Positions 1 to 8,304 of a DNA stretch of 64,000 nt are shown here, piece by piece. The stretch spans positions 186,001 through 250,000 of the forward strand of contig OY759970.1 in the NCBI GenBank assembly GCA_963662965.1, in the 5' to 3' direction. Source of the DNA: DTWD01 sp963662965. Lineage in GTDB: Bacteria > Acidobacteriota > Vicinamibacteria > Vicinamibacterales > UBA8438. How positions within the stretch are numbered: position 1 is the stretch's first letter; every line of letters begins with the position of its first letter. The notes beneath the pieces are model-generated. The model searched no databases, was not told where the DNA came from, and saw nothing but the letters and a program-made list of their open reading frames with translations. Both the position numbers and the translations under genes were made by a program.

Positions 1-399
1 AACGACGCGCGAACGTTCATCTACACGACGGCGCTGCCACCCGCTATCGCGGCGGCGGCGCACGCCGCCATCGGGCTCATCGCGCGGGAGCCGGAGCGGC
101 GCGCACGCCTCTTGTCGCATGCGGCGATGCTGCGAGCGCAACTATCAGCGGCCGGCTTTCGCGTCAGTGCTGGCGAGTCGCCGATCCTGCCGGTGATCAT
201 CGGCGACGCCGCGGCTGCCGTCGCGATGAGTGATGCGCTCCTCGATCGGGGCGTGCTCGTCCCCGCCATTCGACCGCCAACCGTCCCGGCCGGCACGGCG
301 CGTCTGCGTGTCACCCCGATGGCCACTCACACCGACGCGGACCTGGCAGAGGCGGTCGACGTGTTCATCGCGGCGGGCCGCGCCACCGGACAGCTATAG
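1..399 (+). CDS. bioF: 8-amino-7-oxononanoate synthase, C-terminal part (5' end outside window)
   Basis: BioF condenses pimeloyl-CoA/ACP with alanine, the first committed step of biotin ring assembly; it is a cytoplasmic PLP enzyme. The frame is open from base 1 and encodes the last 132 residues. The opening stretch contains FIYTTALPPA, the conserved region just after the PLP lysine in this family, and the end contains the small C-terminal domain (RPPTVPAGTARLRVTP). The start codon and the PLP lysine lie upstream of the window. It ends 9 bases before bioA in the same direction, consistent with a bio operon. Family assignment is firm from both motif and context; only the N-terminal two thirds cannot be judged. 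Confidence 0.93.
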   Translation, partial: NDARTFIYTTALPPAIAAAAHAAIGLIAREPERRARLLSHAAMLRAQLSAAGFRVSAGESPILPVIIGDAAAAVAMSDALLDRGVLVPAIRPPTVPAGTARLRVTPMATHTDADLAEAVDVFIAAGRATGQL

Positions 400-408
400 G
401 AACCGGCG

Positions 409-1797
409 ATGGCAAACCGCACGACGGACTCGGCACCCTCGCACGACGCGATTACAAGACTCGACCACGCCCACGTGTGGCATCCGTTTACCCCGATGCA
501 GCTGTGGCTCGACGACGACCCGGTCGTCATCGTGCGCGCCGAGGCACACGAACTGATCGACGATGCCGGACGCCGCTACCTCGACGGCGTCTCGTCGCTG
601 TGGTGCAACGTCCATGGGCACAACCGGCCCGAGCTGAACGCGGCGATCACCGGCCAGCTTCAGCGCGTGGCGCACACGACGCTCCTGGGCCTGACCAATG
701 TGCCGGCGGTCCTGCTGGCGGACCGGCTCGTCGCCGCGACGCCGCCGGGGCTTACGCGTGTCTTCTATTCCGACGCCGGCGCGACGGCGGTCGAGGCGGC
801 GCTCAAGATGGCGCTGCAGTTTTGGCAAATGGCGGGCCAGTCGACGAAGACACGGTTTGCCTCGCTGGTCGACGCGTACCACGGTGACACGCTTGGCGCG
901 GTTGGTGTCGGCTACGCCGACGTGTTCCACCGGTTCTACCAATCGGTACTCCCCGACACGCTTCGCCTCACACCGCCGCACCTCTGGCGGTGGCGTGAGC
1001 GTCTATCCGACACCGAGGCGCTCGAGCGGGCCATCGCCGAGGCCGACGACGCGATCTCGAATGCGGGCGACACCCTCGCCGCGGTCATCGTCGAACCGCT
1101 GATGCAAGGCGCGGCCGGCATGTGGCCCCACCCGCCCGCGTACCTGCGCGCACTGCGCGAGATCACGACACGCGCCGACGTCCTGCTGATTTGCGACGAG
1201 GTGGCGACCGGCTTCGGCCGCACCGGCACCATGTTCGCGTGCGAGCAAGCCGACGTCGCGCCGGATCTCTTCTGTCTGGCCAAGGGGATCACCGGCGGCT
1301 ATTTGCCGCTGGCGGCCACGCTGGCGACCGACGCGATCCATGACGCATTCCTCGGTCCCCCACAGGACGGCCGGACGTTCTTTCACGGACATACGTACAC
1401 CGGAAACCCGCTCGCCTGCGCGGCGGCCCTGGCCAGCCTCGACCTGTTCGACGCCGACCACACGTTGGACCGGCTCGGTCCGAAAACCGTCCTTCTCAAG
1501 CAGCGGCTCGCTGACGACGTGCGGCCGCTGCCCCACGTGGCCGACGTACGCCAGTGCGGGGTGATGGTGGGCATCGAGCTTGGCGCCGATGTCGCGTCGC
1601 GCCGGCCCTACCCCGCCGCGGACCGGATGGGCGCTCGCGTCTGCCTCGAGGCGCGACGCCGTGGGGTCATCGTTCGCCCGCTCGGAGACGTCGTCGTGCT
1701 GATGCCGCCGTTGAGCATCCGCGAAGACGAGCTCGACCGCCTGATCACCGTCGTCCGCGACGCCATCCTCACCGCGACCGACGGACGCCGTGCATGA
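409..1797 (+). CDS. bioA: Adenosylmethionine-8-amino-7-oxononanoate aminotransferase
   Basis: BioA uses S-adenosylmethionine as amino donor to make 7,8-diaminopelargonate. The 462-residue length fits the family. Visible hallmarks are HVWHPFTPMQLW near the N terminus, the SSLWCNVHGH substrate loop, YHGDTLGA, DEVATGFGRTG and the PLP-binding Lys292 in CLAKGITGG. An AGGA lies about 9 bases before the ATG. It follows bioF by 9 bases and overlaps bioD by four bases (ATGA), so translation is probably coupled. Position between bioF and bioD confirms it over other class III aminotransferases. Confidence 0.96.
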   Translation: MANRTTDSAPSHDAITRLDHAHVWHPFTPMQLWLDDDPVVIVRAEAHELIDDAGRRYLDGVSSLWCNVHGHNRPELNAAITGQLQRVAHTTLLGLTNVPAVLLADRLVAATPPGLTRVFYSDAGATAVEAALKMALQFWQMAGQSTKTRFASLVDAYHGDTLGAVGVGYADVFHRFYQSVLPDTLRLTPPHLWRWRERLSDTEALERAIAEADDAISNAGDTLAAVIVEPLMQGAAGMWPHPPAYLRALREITTRADVLLICDEVATGFGRTGTMFACEQADVAPDLFCLAKGITGGYLPLAATLATDAIHDAFLGPPQDGRTFFHGHTYTGNPLACAAALASLDLFDADHTLDRLGPKTVLLKQRLADDVRPLPHVADVRQCGVMVGIELGADVASRRPYPAADRMGARVCLEARRRGVIVRPLGDVVVLMPPLSIREDELDRLITVVRDAILTATDGRRA

Positions 1798-2504
1798 GCG
1801 GCCTGTTCATTACCGGAACCGACACTGGCGTCGGCAAGACATTCGTCGCTCGGGGGCTCGCCGGCGCGCTCCGCCGGCGCGGCGCGCGCGTCGGCGTCAT
1901 GAAGCCGATCGAGACCGGATGCGGTCCCGGCTCCCGACGGTCTCCGGCAGATGCCGTGGCGCTGGCGGCGGCGGCTGGCAGCCGCCTCGATCTCGCGCGC
2001 ATCTGTCCGTATCAACTCGACGCGCCGTTGGCTCCGGACGTCGCGGCGCGGTGGGAGGACACGCGCGTCGATCCGCAGTCGATTGTGGCGGGGTATCGCG
2101 AGATCGCCAGGGGGCACGACATCACGCTGGTCGAAGGAGCCGGCGGCTTGCTCGTCCCGATCGTCGACCGCTACACGATGGCCGACCTGGCGCGCGACCT
2201 CGGCATTCCCCTCCTCGTGGTCGTCGACTCGAAGCTGGGCGCGATCAACCACACGCTCCTGACGCTCGAGACGGCCATCTCGCGCGGAATCGAGGTACGC
2301 GGATACGTCCTGAATCACGCCTCGGAGGGAACCGACCTGGCGAGCGAGACCAACGCGGCGCTGCTCCACCGCAGCACCGATGTCGCGTGTCTCGGAACGA
2401 TCGACTGGACTCCGGCCGCCGCGGACGATCCGACCGCCATCATCGATGCCGCGATCGATTGGTCCATGATCAGACTGGGGGAATATTGCCCGAGATCCGA
2501 ATAG
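1794..2504 (+). CDS. bioD: Dethiobiotin synthetase
   Basis: BioD carboxylates diaminopelargonate to dethiobiotin in an ATP-dependent reaction. The P-loop GTDTGVGKT is at residues 7-15, and MKPIETG and VEGAGGLLVPI are the conserved carbamate and Mg-binding segments. The reading frame is open much further upstream, but the ATG at 1794 starts exactly where the family does and overlaps the bioA stop as ATGA; this gives a normal 236 residues. Last gene of the forward bio block; the next gene, bioB, is convergent. Confidence 0.95.
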   Translation: MSGLFITGTDTGVGKTFVARGLAGALRRRGARVGVMKPIETGCGPGSRRSPADAVALAAAAGSRLDLARICPYQLDAPLAPDVAARWEDTRVDPQSIVAGYREIARGHDITLVEGAGGLLVPIVDRYTMADLARDLGIPLLVVVDSKLGAINHTLLTLETAISRGIEVRGYVLNHASEGTDLASETNAALLHRSTDVACLGTIDWTPAAADDPTAIIDAAIDWSMIRLGEYCPRSE

Positions 2505-2563
2505 GTGAGTCTCAGGCGCTTCCCCCAGACCCCCTCGCTCGCTCACTCGCGGGGACCCCGATG

Positions 2564-2662
2564 GCCCCACTCCGTTCGCTCGCGTATGGTCGGGGGTCAG
2601 CTTGGTCGTGCCAGGTACGATCAGGGCGCGCACGGCGCGCCCCCGCCAGCACGGAGTGGGGC
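2564..2662. repeat. Inverted repeat between convergent bioD and bioB
   Basis: An 11-base inverted repeat (GCCCCACTCCG at 2564-2574 and its complement at 2652-2662) sits in the 208-base gap between the convergent stops of bioD and bioB, with further G/C-rich self-complementary stretches inside. It could fold on either transcript and act as a bidirectional barrier, but it has no U-tract, so a classical intrinsic terminator is not shown. No coding signal is seen in the gap. Confidence 0.35.
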
Positions 2663-2712
2663 ATTGGGGCCCCCACGAGTGCCGGCAACGGGGTTCGGGG
2701 CAGTCAGCCCCG

Positions 2713-3654
2713 TCAGGAAGAAGAGGAGGCTCCCCGCAGCCCGAGTCGCTTGAGCAGCGCGAAGTCCTCACCCGGTTCTGGGTTCGGCGTCGTCAGGAGC
2801 TGGTCGCCGAGGAAAATCGAGTTGGCACCGGCGAGAAAGCAGAGCGCCTGCGTCACCTCGCCCATCTCCATCCGCCCCGCGCTCAAGCGGACCTTCGCCC
2901 GGGGCATCAAGATGCGGGCGGTGGCGATGACACGAACGACGATGTCCCAGCTCACCGCGGATTGTTCCGCCAGCGGCGTCCCCTCGACCGTCACCAGCGT
3001 GTTGATCGGCACGCTCTCCGGCTGTGGCTGCTGACGTGCCAACTCGACGAGCAGGTCGATGCGGTCGTCATCATCCTCGCCCATCCCGAGGATGCCGCCG
3101 CAGCAGACTTTGATACCGGCCTCGCGCACGTGACGAAGCGTCTCGAGCCGGTCCTCGTATGATCGCGTCGTGATGATCGTTTCGTAAAAGTCGGGCCCGC
3201 TATCGAGATTGTGGTTGTAGTAGTCGAGCCCGGCGTCGCGAAGCCGCCCGGCCTGTCCGGCATCGATCATCCCGAGCGTCACGCAGGTCTCCAGGCCGAA
3301 ACCCTTGACCGCGCGAACCATCTCGATGACCCGGTCGAACTCCGGTCCATCGGACGCCTGCCGCCACGCGGCGCCCATACAAAACCGATCCGCACCGCCC
3401 GCCTTCGCCCGCTCGGCCGCCGTCACCACGTCGCCGACACGCATCAGCGCGCTCGATTCGACGCCGGTGTCGTAGTGCGCCGACTGGGGACAATAGGCAC
3501 AATCCTCGGGACAGCCGCCGGTCTTCACGCTGAGGAGCGACGCGCACTGCACCGTCTCCGGATCGTGGTGCCGCCGATGCACGCCGGCCGCCTCGTATAC
3601 GAGATCGAGCAAGCCGCGGCCGTAGAGTGCGGCCACCTGCTGTCGCGTCGTCAT
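2713..3654 (-). CDS. bioB: Biotin synthase (radical SAM)
   Basis: BioB inserts sulfur into dethiobiotin, the last step of biotin synthesis. The radical SAM 4Fe-4S motif GGCPEDCAYCPQ supplies Cys48, Cys52 and Cys55; YYNHNLDS and CCGGILGMGE are typical BioB segments for SAM and substrate/2Fe-2S binding. At 313 residues it has the usual length. The ATG at 3654 is preceded by AGGA at suitable spacing. It is transcribed toward bioFAD, so it is a separate transcript starting in the short divergent region shared with the aminotransferase gene at 3702. Confidence 0.96.
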   Translation of the reverse strand: MTTRQQVAALYGRGLLDLVYEAAGVHRRHHDPETVQCASLLSVKTGGCPEDCAYCPQSAHYDTGVESSALMRVGDVVTAAERAKAGGADRFCMGAAWRQASDGPEFDRVIEMVRAVKGFGLETCVTLGMIDAGQAGRLRDAGLDYYNHNLDSGPDFYETIITTRSYEDRLETLRHVREAGIKVCCGGILGMGEDDDDRIDLLVELARQQPQPESVPINTLVTVEGTPLAEQSAVSWDIVVRVIATARILMPRAKVRLSAGRMEMGEVTQALCFLAGANSIFLGDQLLTTPNPEPGEDFALLKRLGLRGASSSS

Positions 3655-3701
3655 CAGTCCTAAAAGGTTAGCAGAGTCCCTTCTTTTATAATGAGCCGGT
3701 T
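3655..3701. promoter_or_regulatory. Compact divergent promoter between bioB and the aminotransferase gene
   Basis: This 47-base gap must carry both promoters. TATAAT at 3687-3692 on the plus strand lies 9 bases before the ATG at 3702, so the plus transcript would be leaderless or nearly so, unless the second ATG at 3714 is used. The complement of the same A/T block reads TATAAA and would serve bioB with a leader of about 25 bases. No clear -35 box or BirA-type operator palindrome is visible. Confidence 0.5.
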
Positions 3702-4994
3702 ATGCTGAACGACATGAATCGTGACGCACTCGTTGCACGCGAGCGGACGCTCGCCGCGCGTTACGCGGCGCTCAAGGACGCCGGACTCGCCCTCGATCTC
3801 ACCCGCGGCAGGCCAAGCCCGGAGCAGCTGACGCTCTCGGATCCGATCGAGCAAATGGCCGCCGGCGATTTTCGCGCCGACGACGGGACCGATGCCCGCA
3901 ACTACGGCGGGCTCACCGGCCTCCCCGAGGCCCGTCAACTGGGGGCGGAGCTGCTCGGCGTGCGCGCGGACGACGTGGTCGCCGGCGGCAACTCGAGCCT
4001 CACGCTGATGTACCAATACGTGTTACACGCGTGGCTCCACGGACCCCTCGGTCCAGAGACGGCGTGGCGGCGCGAGCCGGGGCCGCTCAAGTTTCTCTGC
4101 ATCGTCCCCGGCTACGACCGACATTTCACGATCGCGGAAAGCCTCGGCTTCGAGCTCATCAACGTCGGACTGACTCCCGACGGTCCCGATATGGACCAGG
4201 TCGAATCGCTGGTGGCGGACGACCCCCACATCAAGGGAATCTGGTGCGTGCCGAAGCACTCGAATCCGACCGGGCATACGTATTCGGACGATGTCGTCGA
4301 ACGCTTCGCGCAGCTCGCCAAACGCGCCAGCCCGAACTTTCGCATCATGTGGGACAACGCCTACGCGGTGCACGATCTCGACGACGATCCCCCGGTGCTC
4401 GCGAACGTAATGGAGCGATGCCGCGCGGCGGGCACGGCCGACAGCGTCATCCTGTTCACGTCGACCTCGAAGGTCACCCGCGCCGGAGCCGGGGTCGCGT
4501 TTCTGGCCGCCTCGGCGGCCAACCTCGCGACGTTCGCGACCTCGCTCGGCGTTCAGACCATCGGTCCCGACAAGCTCAACCAGTTGCGCCATGTTCGCTT
4601 TCTCAAGGACACCGGCGGCATTCGCGCCCTCATGCGGCGCCATGCCACGATCGTACGACCGAAGTTCGATCTGGTGCTCCAGCACCTGACGGACGGCTTG
4701 GCCGTCGACGGCACCGGGTCGTGGACGACGCCGCGCGGCGGGTACTTCCTGTCGTTTGAAGCGCCGGCCGGGTTGGCGACCGCGATCGTCCGCCTCTCGG
4801 GGGACGCCGGCGTCAAGCTCACCCCGGCGGGTGCCACGTTTCCGTATGGGCGGGACCCACACGACACGAATATCAGACTCGCCCCGACCTTTCTGACGCT
4901 CGCTGAGCTCGACCAGGCGATGCCGGTCTTCATGACGGCTGTCGCGCTCGCCGCCGTACGGCAGCGGCTCGAATCGACGCCCGCGCCAGCCTGA
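3702..4994 (+). CDS. PLP-dependent aminotransferase, class Ic aspartate aminotransferase type (Aminotran_MocR family)
   Basis: Members of this family transfer the amino group of aspartate or related donors to 2-oxoglutarate. The 430 residues match the family: N-terminal LDLTRGRPSPEQL, the cofactor-ring segment GGNSSLTLMYQ, the PKHSNPTGHTYS loop, the Asp in MWDNAYAVHDL and the PLP lysine in TSTSKVTRAGAG. Start could be the ATG at 3702, 9 bases after a TATAAT, or the ATG at 3714; both give a full-length enzyme. It stands alone, divergent from bioB. Substrate cannot be read from sequence; aspartate is inferred from the subgroup. Confidence 0.85.
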   Translation: MLNDMNRDALVARERTLAARYAALKDAGLALDLTRGRPSPEQLTLSDPIEQMAAGDFRADDGTDARNYGGLTGLPEARQLGAELLGVRADDVVAGGNSSLTLMYQYVLHAWLHGPLGPETAWRREPGPLKFLCIVPGYDRHFTIAESLGFELINVGLTPDGPDMDQVESLVADDPHIKGIWCVPKHSNPTGHTYSDDVVERFAQLAKRASPNFRIMWDNAYAVHDLDDDPPVLANVMERCRAAGTADSVILFTSTSKVTRAGAGVAFLAASAANLATFATSLGVQTIGPDKLNQLRHVRFLKDTGGIRALMRRHATIVRPKFDLVLQHLTDGLAVDGTGSWTTPRGGYFLSFEAPAGLATAIVRLSGDAGVKLTPAGATFPYGRDPHDTNIRLAPTFLTLAELDQAMPVFMTAVALAAVRQRLESTPAPA

Positions 4995-5028
4995 CCCCCG
5001 TGCGTCGTTCAGAGCGGTGTAGCATTAA

Positions 5029-7227
5029 ATGACGATCGCCATGATCACGCGCCTGAACCACTCGTCTTCCGGGAACCCGTGGGTGCTTGCGGCACTGAGC
5101 GTATTAACGACCCTGCTGGCACCGACCGCCGCCTCGGCGCAGGCCGAGACGACGTACGCCGAACACGTTGCGCCAATTTTGAACACGCACTGCGTCGTGT
5201 GTCACCGGCCGGGCGCGATCGGACCGTTCAGCTTGGCGACCTTTGCCGACGCGCAGGCGCGCGCCGACCGGATCGCCGAGGTGGTCGCCGACCTCACCAT
5301 GCCGCCGTGGAAACCGGCACCCTTCTATGGCCCTTTCCATGGCGAGCCAGAGATGACGGCGGACGAGACGGACCGGCTCGTCGCGTGGGCCGCCAACGGG
5401 GCTCCGATGGGCGACGCCACCGACGCCCCGCCGCCGCCAACCTTCGACGACGCATGGCCGCTGGGCGAACCGGACCTCATCGTGTCGATGGATGCGGCCT
5501 ATACCGTCTCACCCGGGTCCAGCATCGAGCATCGTAACTTTGTGCTGCCGGTCGAGCTCACCGAGCGTCGGTGGGTCCGCGCCGTTGACGTTCGTCCCGG
5601 CGGCGACGCCGGCGCAGTGGTGCGACGCGCCCGCGTCATGATCGATGCAAGCCGGGCGGGACGCCGGGCCGACGGCGAGGACGACGTCGCCGGCTACCCC
5701 GGTCTGGTGCTCGACCACGCCGGCTTTCCGGCCGGCCACTTTCTCGTCTGGGCGCCGGGCCAAACGCCGGTCACCGAGCAGCCCGGTCTGGCCTGGCCGC
5801 TCGACCCCGGCACCGATCTCATTCTGCAGCTGGCGTTGCACGCACGGACCGAGGCCGTCCCGGTGCAGGCATCGATTGGCCTCTACTTCGCGGAAGAGCC
5901 GCCGGCCTTTATCTCCGTCGGCCTCAGCCTCAACTCGAAGTCCATCGACATTCCGGCGGGCGAAGCGGCCTACGTCGTACGAGACCGTTACCGACTGCCG
6001 GTGGCGGTCGACCTGCTGGGACTGTTTCCCTATATGCACCATCTCGGCAAGGAGGTCGAGGTAACGGCCGCGCTGCCCGACGGCACGGAGCTCGGTCTGC
6101 TGAAGATCGAGGAGTGGGATTTCAATTGGCAGGACGGCTACCGCTACACCGAGCCGGTGCACCTGCCAGAAAACACATCGATCGAGGCGCGCTTCACCTT
6201 CGACAACTCGTCGGACAATCCGCGCAATCCGTCGAGCCCGCCGGTCGCGGTTCGCCACGGCCCCGAGATGACCAATGAAATGGCCGAGGTCCTGTTGCAG
6301 GTACTGCCGATCCTGTCCGGCGACGTCGAGGCACTCGTTGGCAACCTTGTGCTCAAGCAAACGCGCAACGACATCCTCGGCTTTCAGGCCCGGCTCCGCA
6401 GCGACCCGAACGACGCCATGGCGCACGACGACCTGGCGGTTCGGTATCTCAGTATTGGACAGCTCGAGCTCGCGCGCGATCACCTCGGTCAGGCGATGGC
6501 CCTGGACCCGGCGTTTGCGGAACCGCACTTCAATCTCGCCTCCCTCCTCGTGGCTGAGGGCAACACCCCAGGCGCCATTGAGGAGTTCCGGCGGGCCGTG
6601 GAAATCGCGCCAGACTACGCGGAAGCCCACAACAATCTGGGCGCGCTGCTCGCATCGACCGGAATGCTCGACGACGCCATGGTGTACTACCAGCTCGCGC
6701 TACAGTTCGATCCGGGACACTCCGGCGCGCTCTACAACCTCGCCAACGCGCTTCTCGCGCAAGGCAACCATCAAGCGGCGATTGGACACTACCGTGATGC
6801 GATCGCGGGTTCACCCAACGACGCGGAGGTCCACAACAACCTGGCGCGCGCGCTCGCGGCCACCGATGACCTGAGCGACGCGGTCACGCACTACCAGCGC
6901 GCGATTGAGATCAACCCATCGCTCGCCCCGGCGCTGATCGGCCTCTCGTGGATACGTGCCACCGCGCCCAACGACGATCTGCGCCGCTCGGCGGAGGCCC
7001 TCATGCTGGCCGAGCAGACCGTCCGGCTCGTCGGCGCCGAGCACCCCGAAGTGCTCGACACGCTGGCCGCCGCCTACGCTTCGGCAGGACGCTTCGACGA
7101 CGCGATCGCCACCGCGCGCAAGGCCGCGGCCGCGGCGCGGGCCACGCCGGGCTATGAATCGACGGCGCTGGCGATCGACGCGCGCGTCAGCCTCTACCTC
7201 GTGTTCAAGCCGTACCGGACGCCGTAG
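5029..7227 (+). CDS. Exported haem-site / monooxygenase-like protein with C-terminal TPR array
   Basis: A 732-residue multidomain protein. Residues 1-35 form a signal peptide ending near SAQAE (the second ATG at 5041 is an alternative start). A single cytochrome-type site CVVCH follows, in the context typical of planctomycete/acidobacterial cytochromes, then MPPWKP. The middle (about 170-420) resembles copper type II ascorbate-dependent monooxygenase folds, with the His-containing MHHLGKEVEV segment. From about residue 450 to 700 there are at least five TPR units (repeats of A.AHNNLG.L, LYNLANAL, VHNNLARAL). Such proteins are common in Acidobacteriota; the reaction is unknown. Its last 23 bases overlap the convergent LOG-family gene. 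Confidence 0.75.
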   Translation: MTIAMITRLNHSSSGNPWVLAALSVLTTLLAPTAASAQAETTYAEHVAPILNTHCVVCHRPGAIGPFSLATFADAQARADRIAEVVADLTMPPWKPAPFYGPFHGEPEMTADETDRLVAWAANGAPMGDATDAPPPPTFDDAWPLGEPDLIVSMDAAYTVSPGSSIEHRNFVLPVELTERRWVRAVDVRPGGDAGAVVRRARVMIDASRAGRRADGEDDVAGYPGLVLDHAGFPAGHFLVWAPGQTPVTEQPGLAWPLDPGTDLILQLALHARTEAVPVQASIGLYFAEEPPAFISVGLSLNSKSIDIPAGEAAYVVRDRYRLPVAVDLLGLFPYMHHLGKEVEVTAALPDGTELGLLKIEEWDFNWQDGYRYTEPVHLPENTSIEARFTFDNSSDNPRNPSSPPVAVRHGPEMTNEMAEVLLQVLPILSGDVEALVGNLVLKQTRNDILGFQARLRSDPNDAMAHDDLAVRYLSIGQLELARDHLGQAMALDPAFAEPHFNLASLLVAEGNTPGAIEEFRRAVEIAPDYAEAHNNLGALLASTGMLDDAMVYYQLALQFDPGHSGALYNLANALLAQGNHQAAIGHYRDAIAGSPNDAEVHNNLARALAATDDLSDAVTHYQRAIEINPSLAPALIGLSWIRATAPNDDLRRSAEALMLAEQTVRLVGAEHPEVLDTLAAAYASAGRFDDAIATARKAAAAARATPGYESTALAIDARVSLYLVFKPYRTP

Positions 7228-7759
7228 CCCCACCCTCACACACCTCGCGCACGAATTGCTGGACGCGCTCGAAGCGCGGTTCGACCGGGACGGCGTCGGG
7301 GAGCCCGGGCACGTCGTCTCGATCCTCGAGGTGGGCAATACACGGGCGTCCATAGTGGACCGCCAAACGCGCCTCGCTCGCGGTGCCGTCGGCGCCCGGC
7401 AGAATGATGATGACGTCGGACGACAGCACATTGAGATGATTGCGTGACGCCGCGTGGTCGCCGTGGGGCCCCCGTTGGTCGAGATGGGTGCGAATCGCAA
7501 TCTCGACCCACCGGTTCGGATAGCCGGCTGGCGCCGTCCCGCCGGGTCCGGTCTCGCCCGCGGGCAACACGCCAATCGCCAGGCCGGCTCGGGGGGTCAC
7601 CCCGACGAACGCCTCGGTAACGGCCGCCATCACGCCGGCGCCGCCGCCGGTCAACAAGTGGTAGCCGGCGTGCGCGATCCAGACGCCGACGCGCTGCGAC
7701 CGATCGGCATGACAGTCGCGACCCGATCCCATCACCCCCACCACCCGGAGCGGCGTCAT
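7205..7759 (-). CDS. LOG-like / TIGR00725-family nucleotide-binding protein
   Basis: Members of the SLOG superfamily bind nucleotides in a Rossmann-like fold; the LOG branch releases cytokinins from nucleotide monophosphates. The 184 residues show VGVMGSG at the N terminus, the phosphate-binding TGGGAGVMAAV and a PGADGTASE segment in place of the usual PGGxGTxxE, so one motif glycine is an alanine. This divergence points to the TIGR00725 subgroup, whose substrate is not established, rather than classical LOG. Start ATG at 7759 leaves only a few bases before the divergent lipoprotein gene, so both promoters overlap the coding ends. Confidence 0.75.
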   Translation of the reverse strand: MTPLRVVGVMGSGRDCHADRSQRVGVWIAHAGYHLLTGGGAGVMAAVTEAFVGVTPRAGLAIGVLPAGETGPGGTAPAGYPNRWVEIAIRTHLDQRGPHGDHAASRNHLNVLSSDVIIILPGADGTASEARLAVHYGRPCIAHLEDRDDVPGLPDAVPVEPRFERVQQFVREVCEGGATASGTA

Positions 7760-7769
7760 TGCTGGACAC

Positions 7770-7775
7770 TATAAT
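7770..7775 (+). promoter_or_regulatory. TATAAT -10 box for the lipoprotein gene
   Basis: A perfect TATAAT lies 7 bases before the ATG at 7783 and overlaps the ATG at 7774. If it is the -10 box, transcription would begin at or next to the ATG at 7783 and the mRNA would be leaderless. No -35 hexamer is evident. Confidence 0.45.
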
Positions 7776-8274
7776 GCGCACGATGCGCGCGCTTCTGCTC
7801 GTCGGTGCGATCGTCGGCGCGATTGCCATCGTGGGATGCGGCACCGTCAGTGACCATGGCGTGGACTCGGTCGCCGCCGGCACCGAGACGGTCGCCCTCA
7901 GCGTCGACCACCGCTCCGAGTGGCGTCGACTCTGGATCGAAGGCACGACCGACTTGCCTGACGGCGCGTTCGTCAACTACAGCGTCACCCACGAGTTGGG
8001 TGAATCGACACCGGCGGACGAGTGGCCGGTGCCCAACCTCGTCGCGTCGGGACGCGCCACGGTCAAAGATGGGCAGTATTGGTCGACCATCAACACGCTG
8101 AACTGGCCGCGCGGGAACGTGCGGGTCCTCGTGCAGTTCCCCCTCCCGCCTCAGCCACCGGAGGTCGAGGCGCGGTACGGCCCGTTCGGCGAGCACCTGA
8201 CCGGTGAGAACGTCACCTCGCTCGCGGGCATGAAAGCGATCGAGGTCGAGCACCTCTTCGAGCACCGCCGATAG
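7774..8274 (+). CDS. Small predicted lipoprotein of unknown function
   Basis: The N terminus MRTMRALLLVGAIVGAIA followed by IVGCG is a signal peptide with lipobox, so the mature protein should begin at the cysteine and be membrane anchored. The remaining ~140 residues have alternating beta-type sequence (WRRLWIEGTTDLPDGAFVNY, NVRVLVQFPLP) reminiscent of small Ig-like or C2-like beta-sandwich domains; I recognise no named family. Start may be 7774 or 7783; the TATAAT at 7770 favours 7783. Next gene begins 30 bases downstream in the same direction. Confidence 0.65.
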   Translation: MRTMRALLLVGAIVGAIAIVGCGTVSDHGVDSVAAGTETVALSVDHRSEWRRLWIEGTTDLPDGAFVNYSVTHELGESTPADEWPVPNLVASGRATVKDGQYWSTINTLNWPRGNVRVLVQFPLPPQPPEVEARYGPFGEHLTGENVTSLAGMKAIEVEHLFEHRR

Positions 8275-8304
8275 CCGCTTCGCGTGACGCCCGAGGAGCC
8301 TTTC

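Noticed and set aside
394..2771. Long minus-strand frames over bioA and bioD
   Set aside because: Antisense shadows with Arg-rich, low-complexity translations; bioF-bioA-bioD motifs are on the plus strand.
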